Below are positions 43,921 through 53,185 of a stretch of DNA of 64,000 nt, one piece after another. Under the pieces are notes generated by a model. The model was not told the DNA's origin, did not search any database, and saw only the letters and a program-made list of their open reading frames with translations. The DNA comes from JAJPHU01 sp035553375. GTDB taxonomy: Bacteria > Planctomycetota > Planctomycetia > Gemmatales > Gemmataceae. Made by a program: the position numbers and the translations under genes. The first letter of the stretch is position 1. The number at the start of each line of letters is the position of its first letter. Location of the stretch: positions 1 through 64,000 of the forward strand of contig DATNCY010000276.1 of NCBI GenBank assembly GCA_035553375.1. Direction: 5' to 3'.

Positions 43921-46407
43921 ATGCTGAAAAACTTCTGCCGAAATATCCTCGCTTGCTTCGGCCTCGCCGTATGTTTCGGTTCGACTTCGGCCGCTGACCT
44001 GAAGATCCTCCCCGCCGACGTGACGCTGACCGGACCGCACGCCAGTCAGCGGTTGCTCGTGCTGGCGGAGGAAAATGGCCAAGTCGTCGGCGAACGGACG
44101 CCGCAAGCGAAGTTCATGTCCTCGCATCTCACCGTGGCGACCGTGGACGCGAGTGGCGTCGTGCGCGCGGTCGGCGATGGCGAAGCGACGATCACGGCCA
44201 CGATGGACAGCAAGCCAGCGACTGTGAGAGTTACGGTTCGCAAGGCGAAGGAGCCGTTTACCTGGAGTTTCCGCAATCATGTCATCCCGCTGCTGACGCG
44301 AGCCGGTTGCAATTCCGGGGCGTGCCACGGCGCGCTCGCGGGCAAGGGCGGATTGAAACTATCACTGCGCGGCTACGATCCCGAGAGCGATTATTTCGTG
44401 TTGACGCGGCAAGCATTGGGGCGGCGCGTTGATCGCAATGAACCCGCTCGCAGTCTGATGTTGCTCAAGCCGACGCAGGCGGTAGCGCACGGTGGCGGAC
44501 AAAAGATCGAGCCTGGCTCGGCAGATTATCACGTTCTCGCCGATTGGATCGCCGCCGCCGCGCCGGGGCCACGCGCCGACGATCCGCGCATTCAGCGATT
44601 GGAAGTGATACCGGCCGCTGCTGTACTGAAGCCGAAGGACACACTGCAAGTCGTCGTTCGCGCCTGGTACTCCGACGGCCATTCGGAAGATGTCACCCGC
44701 TGGGCCAAGTTCAACAGCAGCGAGGATCTCGTCGCCGCTGTCAATCCCGATGGCAAGGTCAGTGTGGCCGGTTACGGCGAAACGGCTATTACCGTGTGGT
44801 ACTCGAACCGCGTCGCCGCCAGCCGCATCGCCTCGCCGTTGCCCAATGTCCTCGATCCAAAAGTGTTCACATCCGCACAAAAACATAATTTCATCGACGA
44901 ATTGGTACTCAAGAAATTGGCGAGCCTGCGCCTGCCGCCATCGCCGTTGTGTACCGATGCGGAGTTCATGCGCCGCGCTTATCTCGATACAGCGGGCATT
45001 CTGCCGAAGCCGGACGAATTGCAAAAGTTTCTCGCCGATCAAGCGCCGAACAAGCGCGCGAAGTTGATCGATGCCTTGCTGGAACGGCCGGAATTCGTCG
45101 ATTACTGGGCTTACAAGTGGTCGGATATGCTGCTCATCACCACGCGCCGTCTGCCGCAGCCTGCCGTGTGGTCGTTCTATCAGTTTGTCCGCCAGAGTGT
45201 GGCCGACAATAAACCGTGGGACCGCTTCACGCGCGATATTCTCACGGCCAGCGGCGGCAGTCTCGACAACGGCGCGGCCAACTATTTTGTCTTGCACAAG
45301 GATGTCACCGATCTGACCGAATCAACCTCCGTGACGTTTATGGGCATGTCGATCACTTGCTGCCGCTGCCACAATCACCCGCTGGAAAAATGGACGCAGG
45401 ATCAATACTGGAGCATGGCCAATCTATTTTCGCGTGTGGCCCTCAAGAACGGCGAACGCGGCGGCGAGGTTAACGTGCAGGCGTTGCCGTCCGGCGATGT
45501 GCCGCACCTGCGCCGCGGCGTGCCGATGCCGCCAACGCCGCTCGATGGCAAGCCGTTGTCACTGGATAGCACCGCCGATCGCCGGGCCTATTTCGTCGAT
45601 TGGCTGACGGCGGCGGACAATCCCTATTTCGCCAAGGCGCTCGTCAATCGTGTGTGGCGCAACTTCATGGGGCGCGGTCTCGTCGAAGCCGAGGACGATC
45701 TGCGCCAAACGAATCCGCCGACCAATCCCGAATTGCTCGATGCGCTGGCGAAAGATTTCATCGCCCACAAGTTCGATGTGAAGCAGTTGATGCGTACCAT
45801 CATGAACTCGGCGAGTTATCAGCGCTCCTCGCAACCGCTGCCGGGCAATCGCAGCGACGATCGCTTTTATTCGCACTACCTCATTCGCCGTTTGTCGGCC
45901 GAGGTGATTCTCGACACCTATTCGCAGGTGACGGGGGTGCCGACGCCGTTCACACAGTTGAACTCGGCCGGCGGCGATTCCGTGAACAATTACAATGGTT
46001 ATCCACTCGGCACGCGGGCGCTGCAACTGCCGGATTCGCTGGTGGCCTCGCGTTTCCTCGACGCCTTCGGCCGGCCGGAACGCGCGCAGACGTGTTCGTG
46101 CGAACGCCAGCAAGATTCCAGCGTCGGCCAGGCGTTGCACCTCAATAACGGCAAGACGCTCAACGATAAAATCCGCGCCAAAAACTCGCGTCTGGAAACA
46201 TGGTTGCGCGAGAAGGTCACGGATGAGGAAGCCGTGCGTCGTCTGTTCGTGCTGGCCCTGTGCCGCGAGCCGACGGCGACCGAACAGAAGAAGTTTCAAA
46301 CGCTGCTCGCCGAGGCCGCCGCCGATACGAAGACGACGCGGCGCGAGGCGCTGGAAGATTTGTTCTGGTCGGTGCTGGCGTCGAAGGAATTTATGTTCAA
46401 CCGTTGA
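43921..46407 (+). CDS. DUF1549/DUF1553 cytochrome-like protein with Big_2 domain
   Basis: 828 residues from ATG 43921. Signal peptide: ILACFGLAVCFGSTSAA. Same domain order as the gene at 21035: Big_2-like Ig domain (to about 105), C-x4-CH module (GCNSGACHGALAGKGGLKLS), DUF1549 (IDELVLKKLASLRLPPSP; FMRRAYLDTAGILP), CCRCHNHPLEKW, and DUF1553 (NRVWRNFMGRGLVEAEDDLR; NPELLDALAKDFIAHKFDVK; TCSCERQQDSSVGQALHL). The two have clear paralogy but are diverged. Position after a DUF1501 gene and a P460-like lipoprotein mirrors the other block. It is 22 bases upstream of the TlpA-like gene. Confidence 0.92.
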   Translation: MLKNFCRNILACFGLAVCFGSTSAADLKILPADVTLTGPHASQRLLVLAEENGQVVGERTPQAKFMSSHLTVATVDASGVVRAVGDGEATITATMDSKPATVRVTVRKAKEPFTWSFRNHVIPLLTRAGCNSGACHGALAGKGGLKLSLRGYDPESDYFVLTRQALGRRVDRNEPARSLMLLKPTQAVAHGGGQKIEPGSADYHVLADWIAAAAPGPRADDPRIQRLEVIPAAAVLKPKDTLQVVVRAWYSDGHSEDVTRWAKFNSSEDLVAAVNPDGKVSVAGYGETAITVWYSNRVAASRIASPLPNVLDPKVFTSAQKHNFIDELVLKKLASLRLPPSPLCTDAEFMRRAYLDTAGILPKPDELQKFLADQAPNKRAKLIDALLERPEFVDYWAYKWSDMLLITTRRLPQPAVWSFYQFVRQSVADNKPWDRFTRDILTASGGSLDNGAANYFVLHKDVTDLTESTSVTFMGMSITCCRCHNHPLEKWTQDQYWSMANLFSRVALKNGERGGEVNVQALPSGDVPHLRRGVPMPPTPLDGKPLSLDSTADRRAYFVDWLTAADNPYFAKALVNRVWRNFMGRGLVEAEDDLRQTNPPTNPELLDALAKDFIAHKFDVKQLMRTIMNSASYQRSSQPLPGNRSDDRFYSHYLIRRLSAEVILDTYSQVTGVPTPFTQLNSAGGDSVNNYNGYPLGTRALQLPDSLVASRFLDAFGRPERAQTCSCERQQDSSVGQALHLNNGKTLNDKIRAKNSRLETWLREKVTDEEAVRRLFVLALCREPTATEQKKFQTLLAEAAADTKTTRREALEDLFWSVLASKEFMFNR

Positions 46408-46429
46408 GGTCAGCTGAGGACAAGTCGCC

Positions 46430-47692
46430 ATGAGAATCCGATGCGGGATCGTTGCCGTAATTCTCGGTATGGTGCCGGCTCTGGCGGCCCATGCCCAGGA
46501 GGTGACGAAGGTCGCCGGTCGGGTGGTGGATGCAAGCGGCAAGCCGGTTGCCGGGGCCGAGGTCGGAATCTGGTGGACCGCGCATGAGGCCGGGACGACG
46601 CCCTACCATGGTACGATCACAAACGCGGAGGGGCGATTCACGCTTTCCATCACCTTCAACGGCCGTAAGGAGGGGTTGATAGCGCTGGATAGGGATCGCA
46701 AGACGGGCGGACTCCTTGTGCTGGACGAAAAAATTGCCGGCAAGCCCGTGGAGATCAAACTCGTTCCTCTCGTCGGCGTCAAGGGCCGGTTCTTCTGTGA
46801 GGAACTCGGCAAACGGCCGTCCAACATCGGCGTCCATATCTTCAGCCGTTCGGTTTCCATCTTCCGGTCGCCCACCGCCGACGGTTCCTTTTTGTTCCAT
46901 CTTCCGCCCGGCGACTACCGACTGACTACCTCTGCCCGCGACTTTCAGCGGACGGAAAAGACATTTACCCTTAACGCCGATATGCCGGACGTGGATCTCA
47001 AGACCTTAAATGTGCCCGCGTCCATCCTCGGCAAACACATTGGCAAGGTGCCGCCGGCATGGCATGTCACCGACGCTCGCGGCGTCGAGAAGACGGTTCA
47101 GCTTGCCGACTTCAAGGGCAAGTGGGTGCTGCTCGAATTTTGGGCTGACTGGTGCGGACCGTGCGTGGCCGGCAGTTTGCCGAAATTGATGGACCTGTAT
47201 GAAGTCCACAAAAAGGATCGCGATAAGTTTGAAATACTCACCTTTTACATTTCCTCGGTGAAAGATTTCGCGGACCTGGACAAGAAACTCGAACGGCTGC
47301 GCGCAAAGTATTGGAGAGGCCGGCATTTGCCATTCCCGATCCTGCTCGACGCTACCGGGCAAACCGCCAAGAACTTCGGCATCGAATCCTTGCCGACCAC
47401 GTTGCTCATTGATCCTAAGGGGAAATTGGTCGGTCGAGTTGAGGAAATGCAACTGGAAGCGCAACTAGAAGAGAAGTTGCCGCCGCTGCCCATCCCACTG
47501 CGGGTCGCTCGGGGACTGGATCGAATGGTGGTCGTTTCCCTGGATGACTTTACGCTGGAGCAGACGGCTGGCTTTCGCCGCGCAGCGCTCTGCATCTCAT
47601 CCTGGAGGCGAATGGTCTGGCTTTTGAGCAGGATGACAAGGGTTTGGTGGTTCGCGGCCGAAAGCCTGGCCCAGCACCAGCCGAGCGATTGA
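46430..47692 (+). CDS. TlpA-like thioredoxin with N-terminal carboxypeptidase-regulatory domain, frameshifted C-terminus
   Basis: 420 residues from ATG 46430. Signal peptide: IVAVILGMVPALAAHA. A CarboxypepD_reg-like Ig domain spans about 27-105 (VAGRVVDASGKPVAGAEVGI). The thioredoxin domain is AhpC/TlpA-like, with WADWCGPC (Cys242 and Cys245) and a cis-Pro region IESLPTTLLIDPKG. The usual role is periplasmic disulphide reduction. After about residue 378 the sequence turns atypical (Arg/Trp-rich), while the next frame from ~47560 reads as good protein that continues the domain; a frameshift near 47560-47590 is likely. Confidence 0.82.
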   Translation: MRIRCGIVAVILGMVPALAAHAQEVTKVAGRVVDASGKPVAGAEVGIWWTAHEAGTTPYHGTITNAEGRFTLSITFNGRKEGLIALDRDRKTGGLLVLDEKIAGKPVEIKLVPLVGVKGRFFCEELGKRPSNIGVHIFSRSVSIFRSPTADGSFLFHLPPGDYRLTTSARDFQRTEKTFTLNADMPDVDLKTLNVPASILGKHIGKVPPAWHVTDARGVEKTVQLADFKGKWVLLEFWADWCGPCVAGSLPKLMDLYEVHKKDRDKFEILTFYISSVKDFADLDKKLERLRAKYWRGRHLPFPILLDATGQTAKNFGIESLPTTLLIDPKGKLVGRVEEMQLEAQLEEKLPPLPIPLRVARGLDRMVVVSLDDFTLEQTAGFRRAALCISSWRRMVWLLSRMTRVWWFAAESLAQHQPSD

Positions 47693-48006
47693 CGGAAACG
47701 CAGCGCGCCGCCGCCCGGAGGATCGAAAAAAGACTCAACATGAAGATCAATTTCGAGTTCAAGGACAAGCCTTTGTCCGAGGTGGCGCAGTTTCTCCACC
47801 ATCTGATGTTGGAGAGTTTCATACTCGATCCCGTCGCTCGCAAAGCCGGTTTGATCGACCCGAAGATTCCGTTGACTGCTTCGGTAAAGCAAGTCCCGCT
47901 GGGTGAGGCGTTACAGAAACTTCTCGATCCGATTGGGATGACCTACACCATTCGGGATGAGGTGGTCGTCCTGACCATGAAACCGAAGGCGAAGCCGGGG
48001 AAGTGA
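47590..48006 (+). pseudogene. Shifted-frame remainder of the TlpA-like gene (STN/secretin-like repeat domain)
   Basis: This frame reads LHLILEANGLAFEQDDKGLV, then VVRG, and later KINFEFKDKPLSEVAQFLHH and a matching repeat (LTASVKQVPLGEALQKLLDP, IGMTYTIRDEVVVLT). These are the paired short repeats found in planctomycete exported proteins. A Met at 47644 exists, but without a ribosome site, so it is best seen as the C-terminal part of the upstream gene, displaced by a frameshift. Confidence 0.65.
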
Positions 48007-48028
48007 TCCCATTTCAAAGTCGCTGGCA

Positions 48029-50488
48029 TCAGCCTCCCACCCTGGGCATCCATGCCAGACCGAAATGCGTCACGCGCACGTCCGCCTTGCGCGGCTTGAC
48101 CTGGATGCTCGTGTGTTCCTCGCCGACGCGCTTCCATTTCTCGTGAATTTCCGCTTGCTTGGCCTGATAGTCGGCCTTCAGTTTGCGTTCCTTCTCTTCC
48201 TGCCGCGTCGCGGGCGGTCCCTCATCCTTCTGCGAAGGGAGAACGGCGGAGAACAGCCAACCGAGGAAGGAGTTGCCGGATTGGTCCGCACCGTGCGCGT
48301 CTTCCGGCACAGCCATGCCCATCGCCTCGAAGCGGGGAGTGAATTTGGCCTTCTGCATCGCCAGTGCCTGCGCCGCTTCCTCTGCCGCCGCCTGACGACA
48401 ACGCGCTTGAAATGCTTCCAGTGTCTCACCTGGTTCGCTCACCAATTCCAGTTCGCGATTCTGGAACAATGACAGTTTTTTCGTGCTGTAAAGATACTCA
48501 CCGAAGGCTTTTTCCAGTCCCTTGAACTTCCGCCCCGTATCGAGCGAATCCGGCACGCCGTCCCAGTGAGCGCCGGGTAAAGGCGTCGTCGCCAACGATT
48601 CGCCCACTGGCTCGGCGTGGTCCCAGTCGAGCGGATGGCCGGAAGCGGCCGGCTGTGCCAGCAGGCGGATCGTTTCCGTGTGTTCCCTGCCCTTGCGCTT
48701 ATCAACGATAAAAGCGATCTCACCAATCCCCAGAATGCGTGCCTGATACATCACCGCACCGCCTGCGGTTGGACGTGCCGCCGGCAAGTAAAATTGCGTC
48801 ACATCCGGCGGCAGCACCGGTGGCCGCGAGCTGGCATCCATTGAGGTGGCGGAGGAAACGGGCGAAGCACGGCGAAGCTTTTCGCGATATTCTTTGTCCT
48901 GCTTACGGAACTGAGCGTTGGCCCAGGGCGGTTGGCCGCAGTGGGGACAGCGATCGCCGACATCGGGGCCGAGTTCTTGATGGCAATGCGTGCAGAGCGG
49001 GATGGCCATTGGCGCAGCCGACTCGTTTTTGCGCTTCACCGGTTCCATCAGCCGTGCTACCTGATCCTTAGTCATGGGGCCGCGCAGAAACGACAACGCC
49101 CAGCGACTTTGAAACAGGACGGGGGCCGAGCGATGGATGTCGTGCAAAAGGAAGACCCGGCTGCCCAGCGACGAGATGACCGTCTCCAGATAGGAGCGAT
49201 CCGTCAGCGTGCCCTGCTCGGCGGCCACGGTTTCCAAGCCTTCGAGCAGACGCATCTTGTCGCGCTCGGTTTGCAATTTGCCGACGAACCACGTACCGGC
49301 GTTGGACAGCGCCTTGTAATCGAGATCGACCGGATTTTGCGTGGCCAACAGCACGCCGACACCGAACGCCCGCGCCTGTTTGAACAGCGTCAACAGCGGT
49401 GCCTTGCTCGGCGGATTGGCCGGATGCGGCGGCATGTAGCCGAATACCTCGTCGAAATACAACAACGCCCGCAGGTTGCTAGTCCCCGATTGCCGGCGCG
49501 TCCAACTCAGCATTTCTTCGAGCAGCAACGTCGTGAAAAACATGCGTTGCGTGTCGTCCAGGTGCGCGATGTAGAAAATCAACTGCTGCGGTTTGCCGGA
49601 ACGATAGAGCATGCTGGCGAGGTCGAGCGATTCGCCGGTCGTCCATGTCGAAAAACTCGGTGCGGCCAGCACATTGTTCAAGGTCGAGGCAAACTTGAGC
49701 CGTTCCTTGGCGGGGAAGAATGTTTCCAGGTTATAGGCACCGACGGTGCGAATGGGCGGATTTTGAATCTGCAAGATCAAGCCCGGCAAATCGAGATCCT
49801 TGCCCGCCGTCCAGAAGTGCAGAAGGAGTTGCGCAATCAGGATATGTTCACGCGATTGTACGGGATCGCTGGCGATGCCGGTAAGACCCAGCAAGGCGGT
49901 GGCCGTGGCGTCGATCTTCTGCGTCAGCACTTCGCGCGGCATTTTCTTGCTGTCTTTGGGGGCCGAGAAGGTGCCGAGGATGGACAATGGGATACCGGCT
50001 TCGCTGCCGGGCGTGTAGATGCGCCAGTCCGACGACGCCTTGAGACGGGCAATCCGCTCCGGCGTTTGCGCCGTCTCCGTCAAGCCCTGCCGCCAGCGCG
50101 CGGCAATCTGCTCCGCATACGCTTGCACCGACAACCCCTTCTGCTGGGCGTCTTCCTCGTTGACCCACTCGGCGAACTTACGCGGATCGAGGTCCGGGAA
50201 CTGCAACAGCAGGTTGGTCAGATCGCCCTTGGGATCGATGATGACGCACGGAATGCCGTCGATGGCCGCTTCTTCGAGCAGGCTAATGCACAGGCCGGTC
50301 TTGCCCGAGCCGGTCATGCCGACGACGACGCCGTGCGTTGTCAGATCGCGCGCGTCATACATGACGTGCTTGTCGGGCAAGATGGTGCGTGTGTGCAGAT
50401 CGTACTCGCGGCCCAGGTAGAAGCAGGCCGGTTGTTCGATGTCGAACGGTGCGGGCATTGCGGGAGTGATCGGAGGATTGTCGGCCAC
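48029..50488 (-). CDS. HerA/VirB4-like ATPase with zinc ribbon (DUF853-type)
   Basis: 819 residues from GTG 50488 (GGAG ten bases upstream). The P-loop GVVVGMTGSGKTGLCISLLE is at about residue 55; Walker B is LRALLYFDEVFGYMPP; an ATPase tail motif GVGVLLATQNPVDLDYKALS follows. A four-Cys/His zinc ribbon (CTHCHQELGPDVGDRCPHCG) lies at about 500. The last ~250 residues include a charged coiled coil (EEKERKLKADYQAKQAEIHE). The motor family moves DNA or protein through membranes or along DNA; the specific role is unknown. Convergent with the frameshifted gene by 22 bases. Confidence 0.85.
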   Translation of the reverse strand: MADNPPITPAMPAPFDIEQPACFYLGREYDLHTRTILPDKHVMYDARDLTTHGVVVGMTGSGKTGLCISLLEEAAIDGIPCVIIDPKGDLTNLLLQFPDLDPRKFAEWVNEEDAQQKGLSVQAYAEQIAARWRQGLTETAQTPERIARLKASSDWRIYTPGSEAGIPLSILGTFSAPKDSKKMPREVLTQKIDATATALLGLTGIASDPVQSREHILIAQLLLHFWTAGKDLDLPGLILQIQNPPIRTVGAYNLETFFPAKERLKFASTLNNVLAAPSFSTWTTGESLDLASMLYRSGKPQQLIFYIAHLDDTQRMFFTTLLLEEMLSWTRRQSGTSNLRALLYFDEVFGYMPPHPANPPSKAPLLTLFKQARAFGVGVLLATQNPVDLDYKALSNAGTWFVGKLQTERDKMRLLEGLETVAAEQGTLTDRSYLETVISSLGSRVFLLHDIHRSAPVLFQSRWALSFLRGPMTKDQVARLMEPVKRKNESAAPMAIPLCTHCHQELGPDVGDRCPHCGQPPWANAQFRKQDKEYREKLRRASPVSSATSMDASSRPPVLPPDVTQFYLPAARPTAGGAVMYQARILGIGEIAFIVDKRKGREHTETIRLLAQPAASGHPLDWDHAEPVGESLATTPLPGAHWDGVPDSLDTGRKFKGLEKAFGEYLYSTKKLSLFQNRELELVSEPGETLEAFQARCRQAAAEEAAQALAMQKAKFTPRFEAMGMAVPEDAHGADQSGNSFLGWLFSAVLPSQKDEGPPATRQEEKERKLKADYQAKQAEIHEKWKRVGEEHTSIQVKPRKADVRVTHFGLAWMPRVGG

Positions 50489-50726
50489 GGGCTTGGTCTC
50501 CAGTGCGTGGGTTTAGCTCGTGCGGTATTATGCGAGACAGGCGCGGAGTTGCCAAGGTCCGAAAGACCCTAGGCCGGGGAACTTGTTTTAACCGGATGAA
50601 AATCGCGCATCTTTTCCAAGGAAGTTATTGCAACCGGCCGAACGCCTCTTTAGACTGACTTTGGCCAAACCATCGCCTTCCGCACGGTACGACTTCGGAT
50701 ATTTCCACAACAAGGGGAGTACATTC

Positions 50727-52082
50727 ATGAGCCGACGAAGTAATCGTCGCCAGTTCATCCAGCAGACCGGCCTAGCCGGTATCGGGTTCTGGGTGGCGGG
50801 CGGAATCACGCTGGGCGCGAGCAAGTCGCCCAATGAAAAATTGAACATCGCCGGTATCGGCGTGGGCGGCAAGGGATCGAGCGACATCGACCAGGCCGGC
50901 AATCACGGCAATGTCGTCGCCATTTGCGATATCGATGACAACACCCTGAACGGCAAGGCCAAGCGGTTCCCGCAAGCGAAGAAGTACAACGATTTCCGCA
51001 AGATGCTCGATGAGATGGGCAAATCGATCGACGCCGTGACAGTCAGCACACCCGACCACACGCACGCGGCGGCGGCGATGATGGCCATTAAGATGGGCAA
51101 GCACGTTTACTGTCAGAAGCCGTTGACGCATACGGTGCGAGAGGCCCGCGCCTTGCGCGAAGGGGCGAAGAAGTATAAGGTTTGCACGCAGATGGGCAAT
51201 CAAGGCTCCGCTGAGAACGGACTGCGTGAGGCCGTCGAGGTCGTGCAGGCAGGCGGCATCGGGCCGGTGACGGAGGTTCACGTCTGGACCAATCGCCCGA
51301 TTTGGCCGCAAGCGCCGAAACTCACCAAACGCCCCGATCCCAAACCGGTGCCGCCGAACGTCCACTGGGATGAGTGGCTTGGGCCGGCTCCCGAGCGTCC
51401 GTATGCGTCGGGCTATCACCCCTTCGCTTGGCGTGGCTTCTGGGATTTCGGCACGGGTGCCCTTGGCGACATGGCCTGTCACACGGCGAACATGGCCTTC
51501 CGCGCGCTGAAACTCGGCTATCCGACCAGTGTTTCTGCTGAGAATGGCCCCATCAACTCGGAGACTTATCCGGGTTGGGCGACGATCACCTTCCAGTTCC
51601 CCGCGCGCGGGGAAGGCATGCCGCCGGTCAAGTTTGTTTGGTATGAAGGCCATCACGATGGCAAGAAAAACCTGCCCCCCAAGGAATTGCTTCACGGCGA
51701 AAATCCGCCAGGCAGCGGTTCATTGCTCGTCGGAGCCAAGGGCGTCCTGTACTCGCCGGATGATTATGGCGCACGCTATCTCTTGTTGCCGAAGAAGAAC
51801 TTCGAGGGTTTCAAGAAACCGGAGCGAACCCTGCCGCGTAACGGCAAGGGCGACGACGGCATGAAGGCGGAATGGGTCCGAGCGATCATGGAAAACAAGC
51901 CGGAGATCGCTTACTCGAACTTCGATTTCGCCGGGATGTTGACCGAGACGATCTTGCTGGGCAACGTCGCCATGCGCGCCGGCAAGAAGCTCGAATGGGA
52001 CGGCGAGAACATGAAGTTCACGAATTATCCGCAAGCGGATAAGTTGCTCCACTTCGAGTATCGTAAGGGCTGGACGCTGTAA
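50727..52082 (+). CDS. Tat-exported Gfo/Idh/MocA-family oxidoreductase
   Basis: 451 residues. ATG 50727 has GGGGAG nine bases upstream. The Tat signal SRRSNRRQFIQQTGLAGIGF marks export, as is common for planctomycete members of this family. Rossmann motif: NIAGIGVGGKGSSDI; AICDIDDNTL; and the EKP-equivalent VYCQKPLTHTVREAR with the catalytic Lys. Substrate-domain motifs FDFGTGAL are seen as FWDFGTGALGDMACHTANM, with the His usual in glycoside-modifying members. The substrate is probably a sugar or glycoside, which is an inference. It ends in front of a 20-bp-arm hairpin. Confidence 0.9.
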   Translation: MSRRSNRRQFIQQTGLAGIGFWVAGGITLGASKSPNEKLNIAGIGVGGKGSSDIDQAGNHGNVVAICDIDDNTLNGKAKRFPQAKKYNDFRKMLDEMGKSIDAVTVSTPDHTHAAAAMMAIKMGKHVYCQKPLTHTVREARALREGAKKYKVCTQMGNQGSAENGLREAVEVVQAGGIGPVTEVHVWTNRPIWPQAPKLTKRPDPKPVPPNVHWDEWLGPAPERPYASGYHPFAWRGFWDFGTGALGDMACHTANMAFRALKLGYPTSVSAENGPINSETYPGWATITFQFPARGEGMPPVKFVWYEGHHDGKKNLPPKELLHGENPPGSGSLLVGAKGVLYSPDDYGARYLLLPKKNFEGFKKPERTLPRNGKGDDGMKAEWVRAIMENKPEIAYSNFDFAGMLTETILLGNVAMRAGKKLEWDGENMKFTNYPQADKLLHFEYRKGWTL

Positions 52083-52098
52083 GCGCTTACCACCGTCA

Positions 52099-52145
52099 AG
52101 CCGCTTGCGGCTTAGCGTTCTCCGCGCTAAGCCGCAAGCGGCTTC
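52099..52145. terminator. Hairpin AAGCCGCTTGCGGCTTAGCG, likely bidirectional terminator
   Basis: 20-bp perfect arms and a 7-base loop, followed on plus by CTTTTATTTC. It separates two convergent genes (oxidoreductase and prmC). Related half-sites CTAAGCCGCAAGC occur near 2095, 10411, 33128 and 59603. Confidence 0.8.
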
Positions 52146-52147
52146 TT

Positions 52148-53026
52148 TTATTTCACGCTACGCCAGCGCGCCATCAGCACGCGCGGATGCCCCGAACCAT
52201 CGTGAATTGTTTTCGCCAATTCATAGCCTTTATGTCCGTTAATTCGTTCGCGTGCTGGTTCTTCCTGCGGCGAACCAATTTCGATGAGCAAATAGCCATC
52301 CGGTTTCAGATGCGTCTGTGCGCCGGCGATAAGGCGATCGAAGACGGCGAAGCCGTCTGCGCCACCGTCCAGCGCCAGATGAGGCTCGTAATCGCGCACG
52401 CCGGGAGCCAGTTTGCCAATCTCATCGTGCGGAATGTACGGCGGATTGCTCAGGATGAAATCGAACCGTTCGCTGCCGGGAAGGGAAGCGAACAAATCTC
52501 CCTGCAAGAAGCGAACGCGCTCGGCGACGCGATGGCGGGCCGCATTCGCGGATGCCACGCTCAAGGCATCGGGGCTGATGTCCACGGCCGTTACCTGCGC
52601 TGTTTTGTGCTGGCGGGCGACGGCCACCGCGAGGCAGCCGGAGCCGGTGCCGATGTCGAGAATCGCCGGTTCCGCCATTGGTTTCGCCAAACGCAGACAT
52701 TCATCGACGACGCATTCGGTATCCGGCCGCGGAATCAGCACCGCGCGTGTGACTTCAAATTCCAGCGAAAAGAACTCCTTGCGGCCAACCAGATACGCTA
52801 CCGGACAGCCCTCAATGCGTTGACGGATCAATTCGCGGAACTTCCCCCTCTCGCGCTCGGGTGCTTCTTCCGTGTGGCGGGCGTACAGATCGATGCGTTT
52901 GCAGCCCAGTGCATGAGCCAACAATACCTCAGTATCGAGACGCGGCGACTCCGATCCCTTTTGCTCCAGGTACTTCGTCGTCCAATCGAGCAAACGGCCA
53001 ATCGTCCAGGGCTGCTCCGCACTCAC
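52148..53026 (-). CDS. prmC: Peptide chain release factor N5-glutamine methyltransferase
   Basis: 292 residues from GTG 53026 (AAGGAT upstream). PrmC methylates the Gln of the GGQ motif in release factors. Seen: helical N-domain (RLLDWTTKYLEQKGSESPRL), LIPRPDTECVVDE, SAM motif ILDIGTGSGCLAVAVARQ, DISPDALSVASANAARH, and the signature NPPYIP with preceding DFILS. The last strand is VLMARW. It lies directly downstream of prfA, its substrate gene, on the same strand, a widely conserved pair. Confidence 0.95.
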   Translation of the reverse strand: MSAEQPWTIGRLLDWTTKYLEQKGSESPRLDTEVLLAHALGCKRIDLYARHTEEAPERERGKFRELIRQRIEGCPVAYLVGRKEFFSLEFEVTRAVLIPRPDTECVVDECLRLAKPMAEPAILDIGTGSGCLAVAVARQHKTAQVTAVDISPDALSVASANAARHRVAERVRFLQGDLFASLPGSERFDFILSNPPYIPHDEIGKLAPGVRDYEPHLALDGGADGFAVFDRLIAGAQTHLKPDGYLLIEIGSPQEEPARERINGHKGYELAKTIHDGSGHPRVLMARWRSVK

Positions 53027-53046
53027 GGCTCTATCCTTTCAATCCT

Positions 53047-53177
53047 TTCACCACGGAAAACACGGAAAACACGGAAAAAATACAAAAATGCTTCATTATC
53101 GAGAATAAAGCCGGATTTCCTCGCGAGAGCATCTCTTTTGTATTTTTTCGTGTTTTCCGTGCTTTCCGTGGTGAAAG
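53047..53177. repeat. Inverted repeat family E (CACGGAAAACACGGAAAA)
   Basis: Left arm TTTCACCACGGAAAACACGG with further repeats of ACGGAAAAC, then a 60-base centre, then the complementary right arm ending CTTTCCGTGGTGAAAG (53177). It fills the prfA-prmC gap. Confidence 0.9.
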
Positions 53178-53185
53178 TATTTGTG

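Noticed and set aside
47590..47600. Programmed ribosomal frameshift in the TlpA-like gene
   Set aside because: No heptameric slippery site or downstream pseudoknot is evident near the change of frame.
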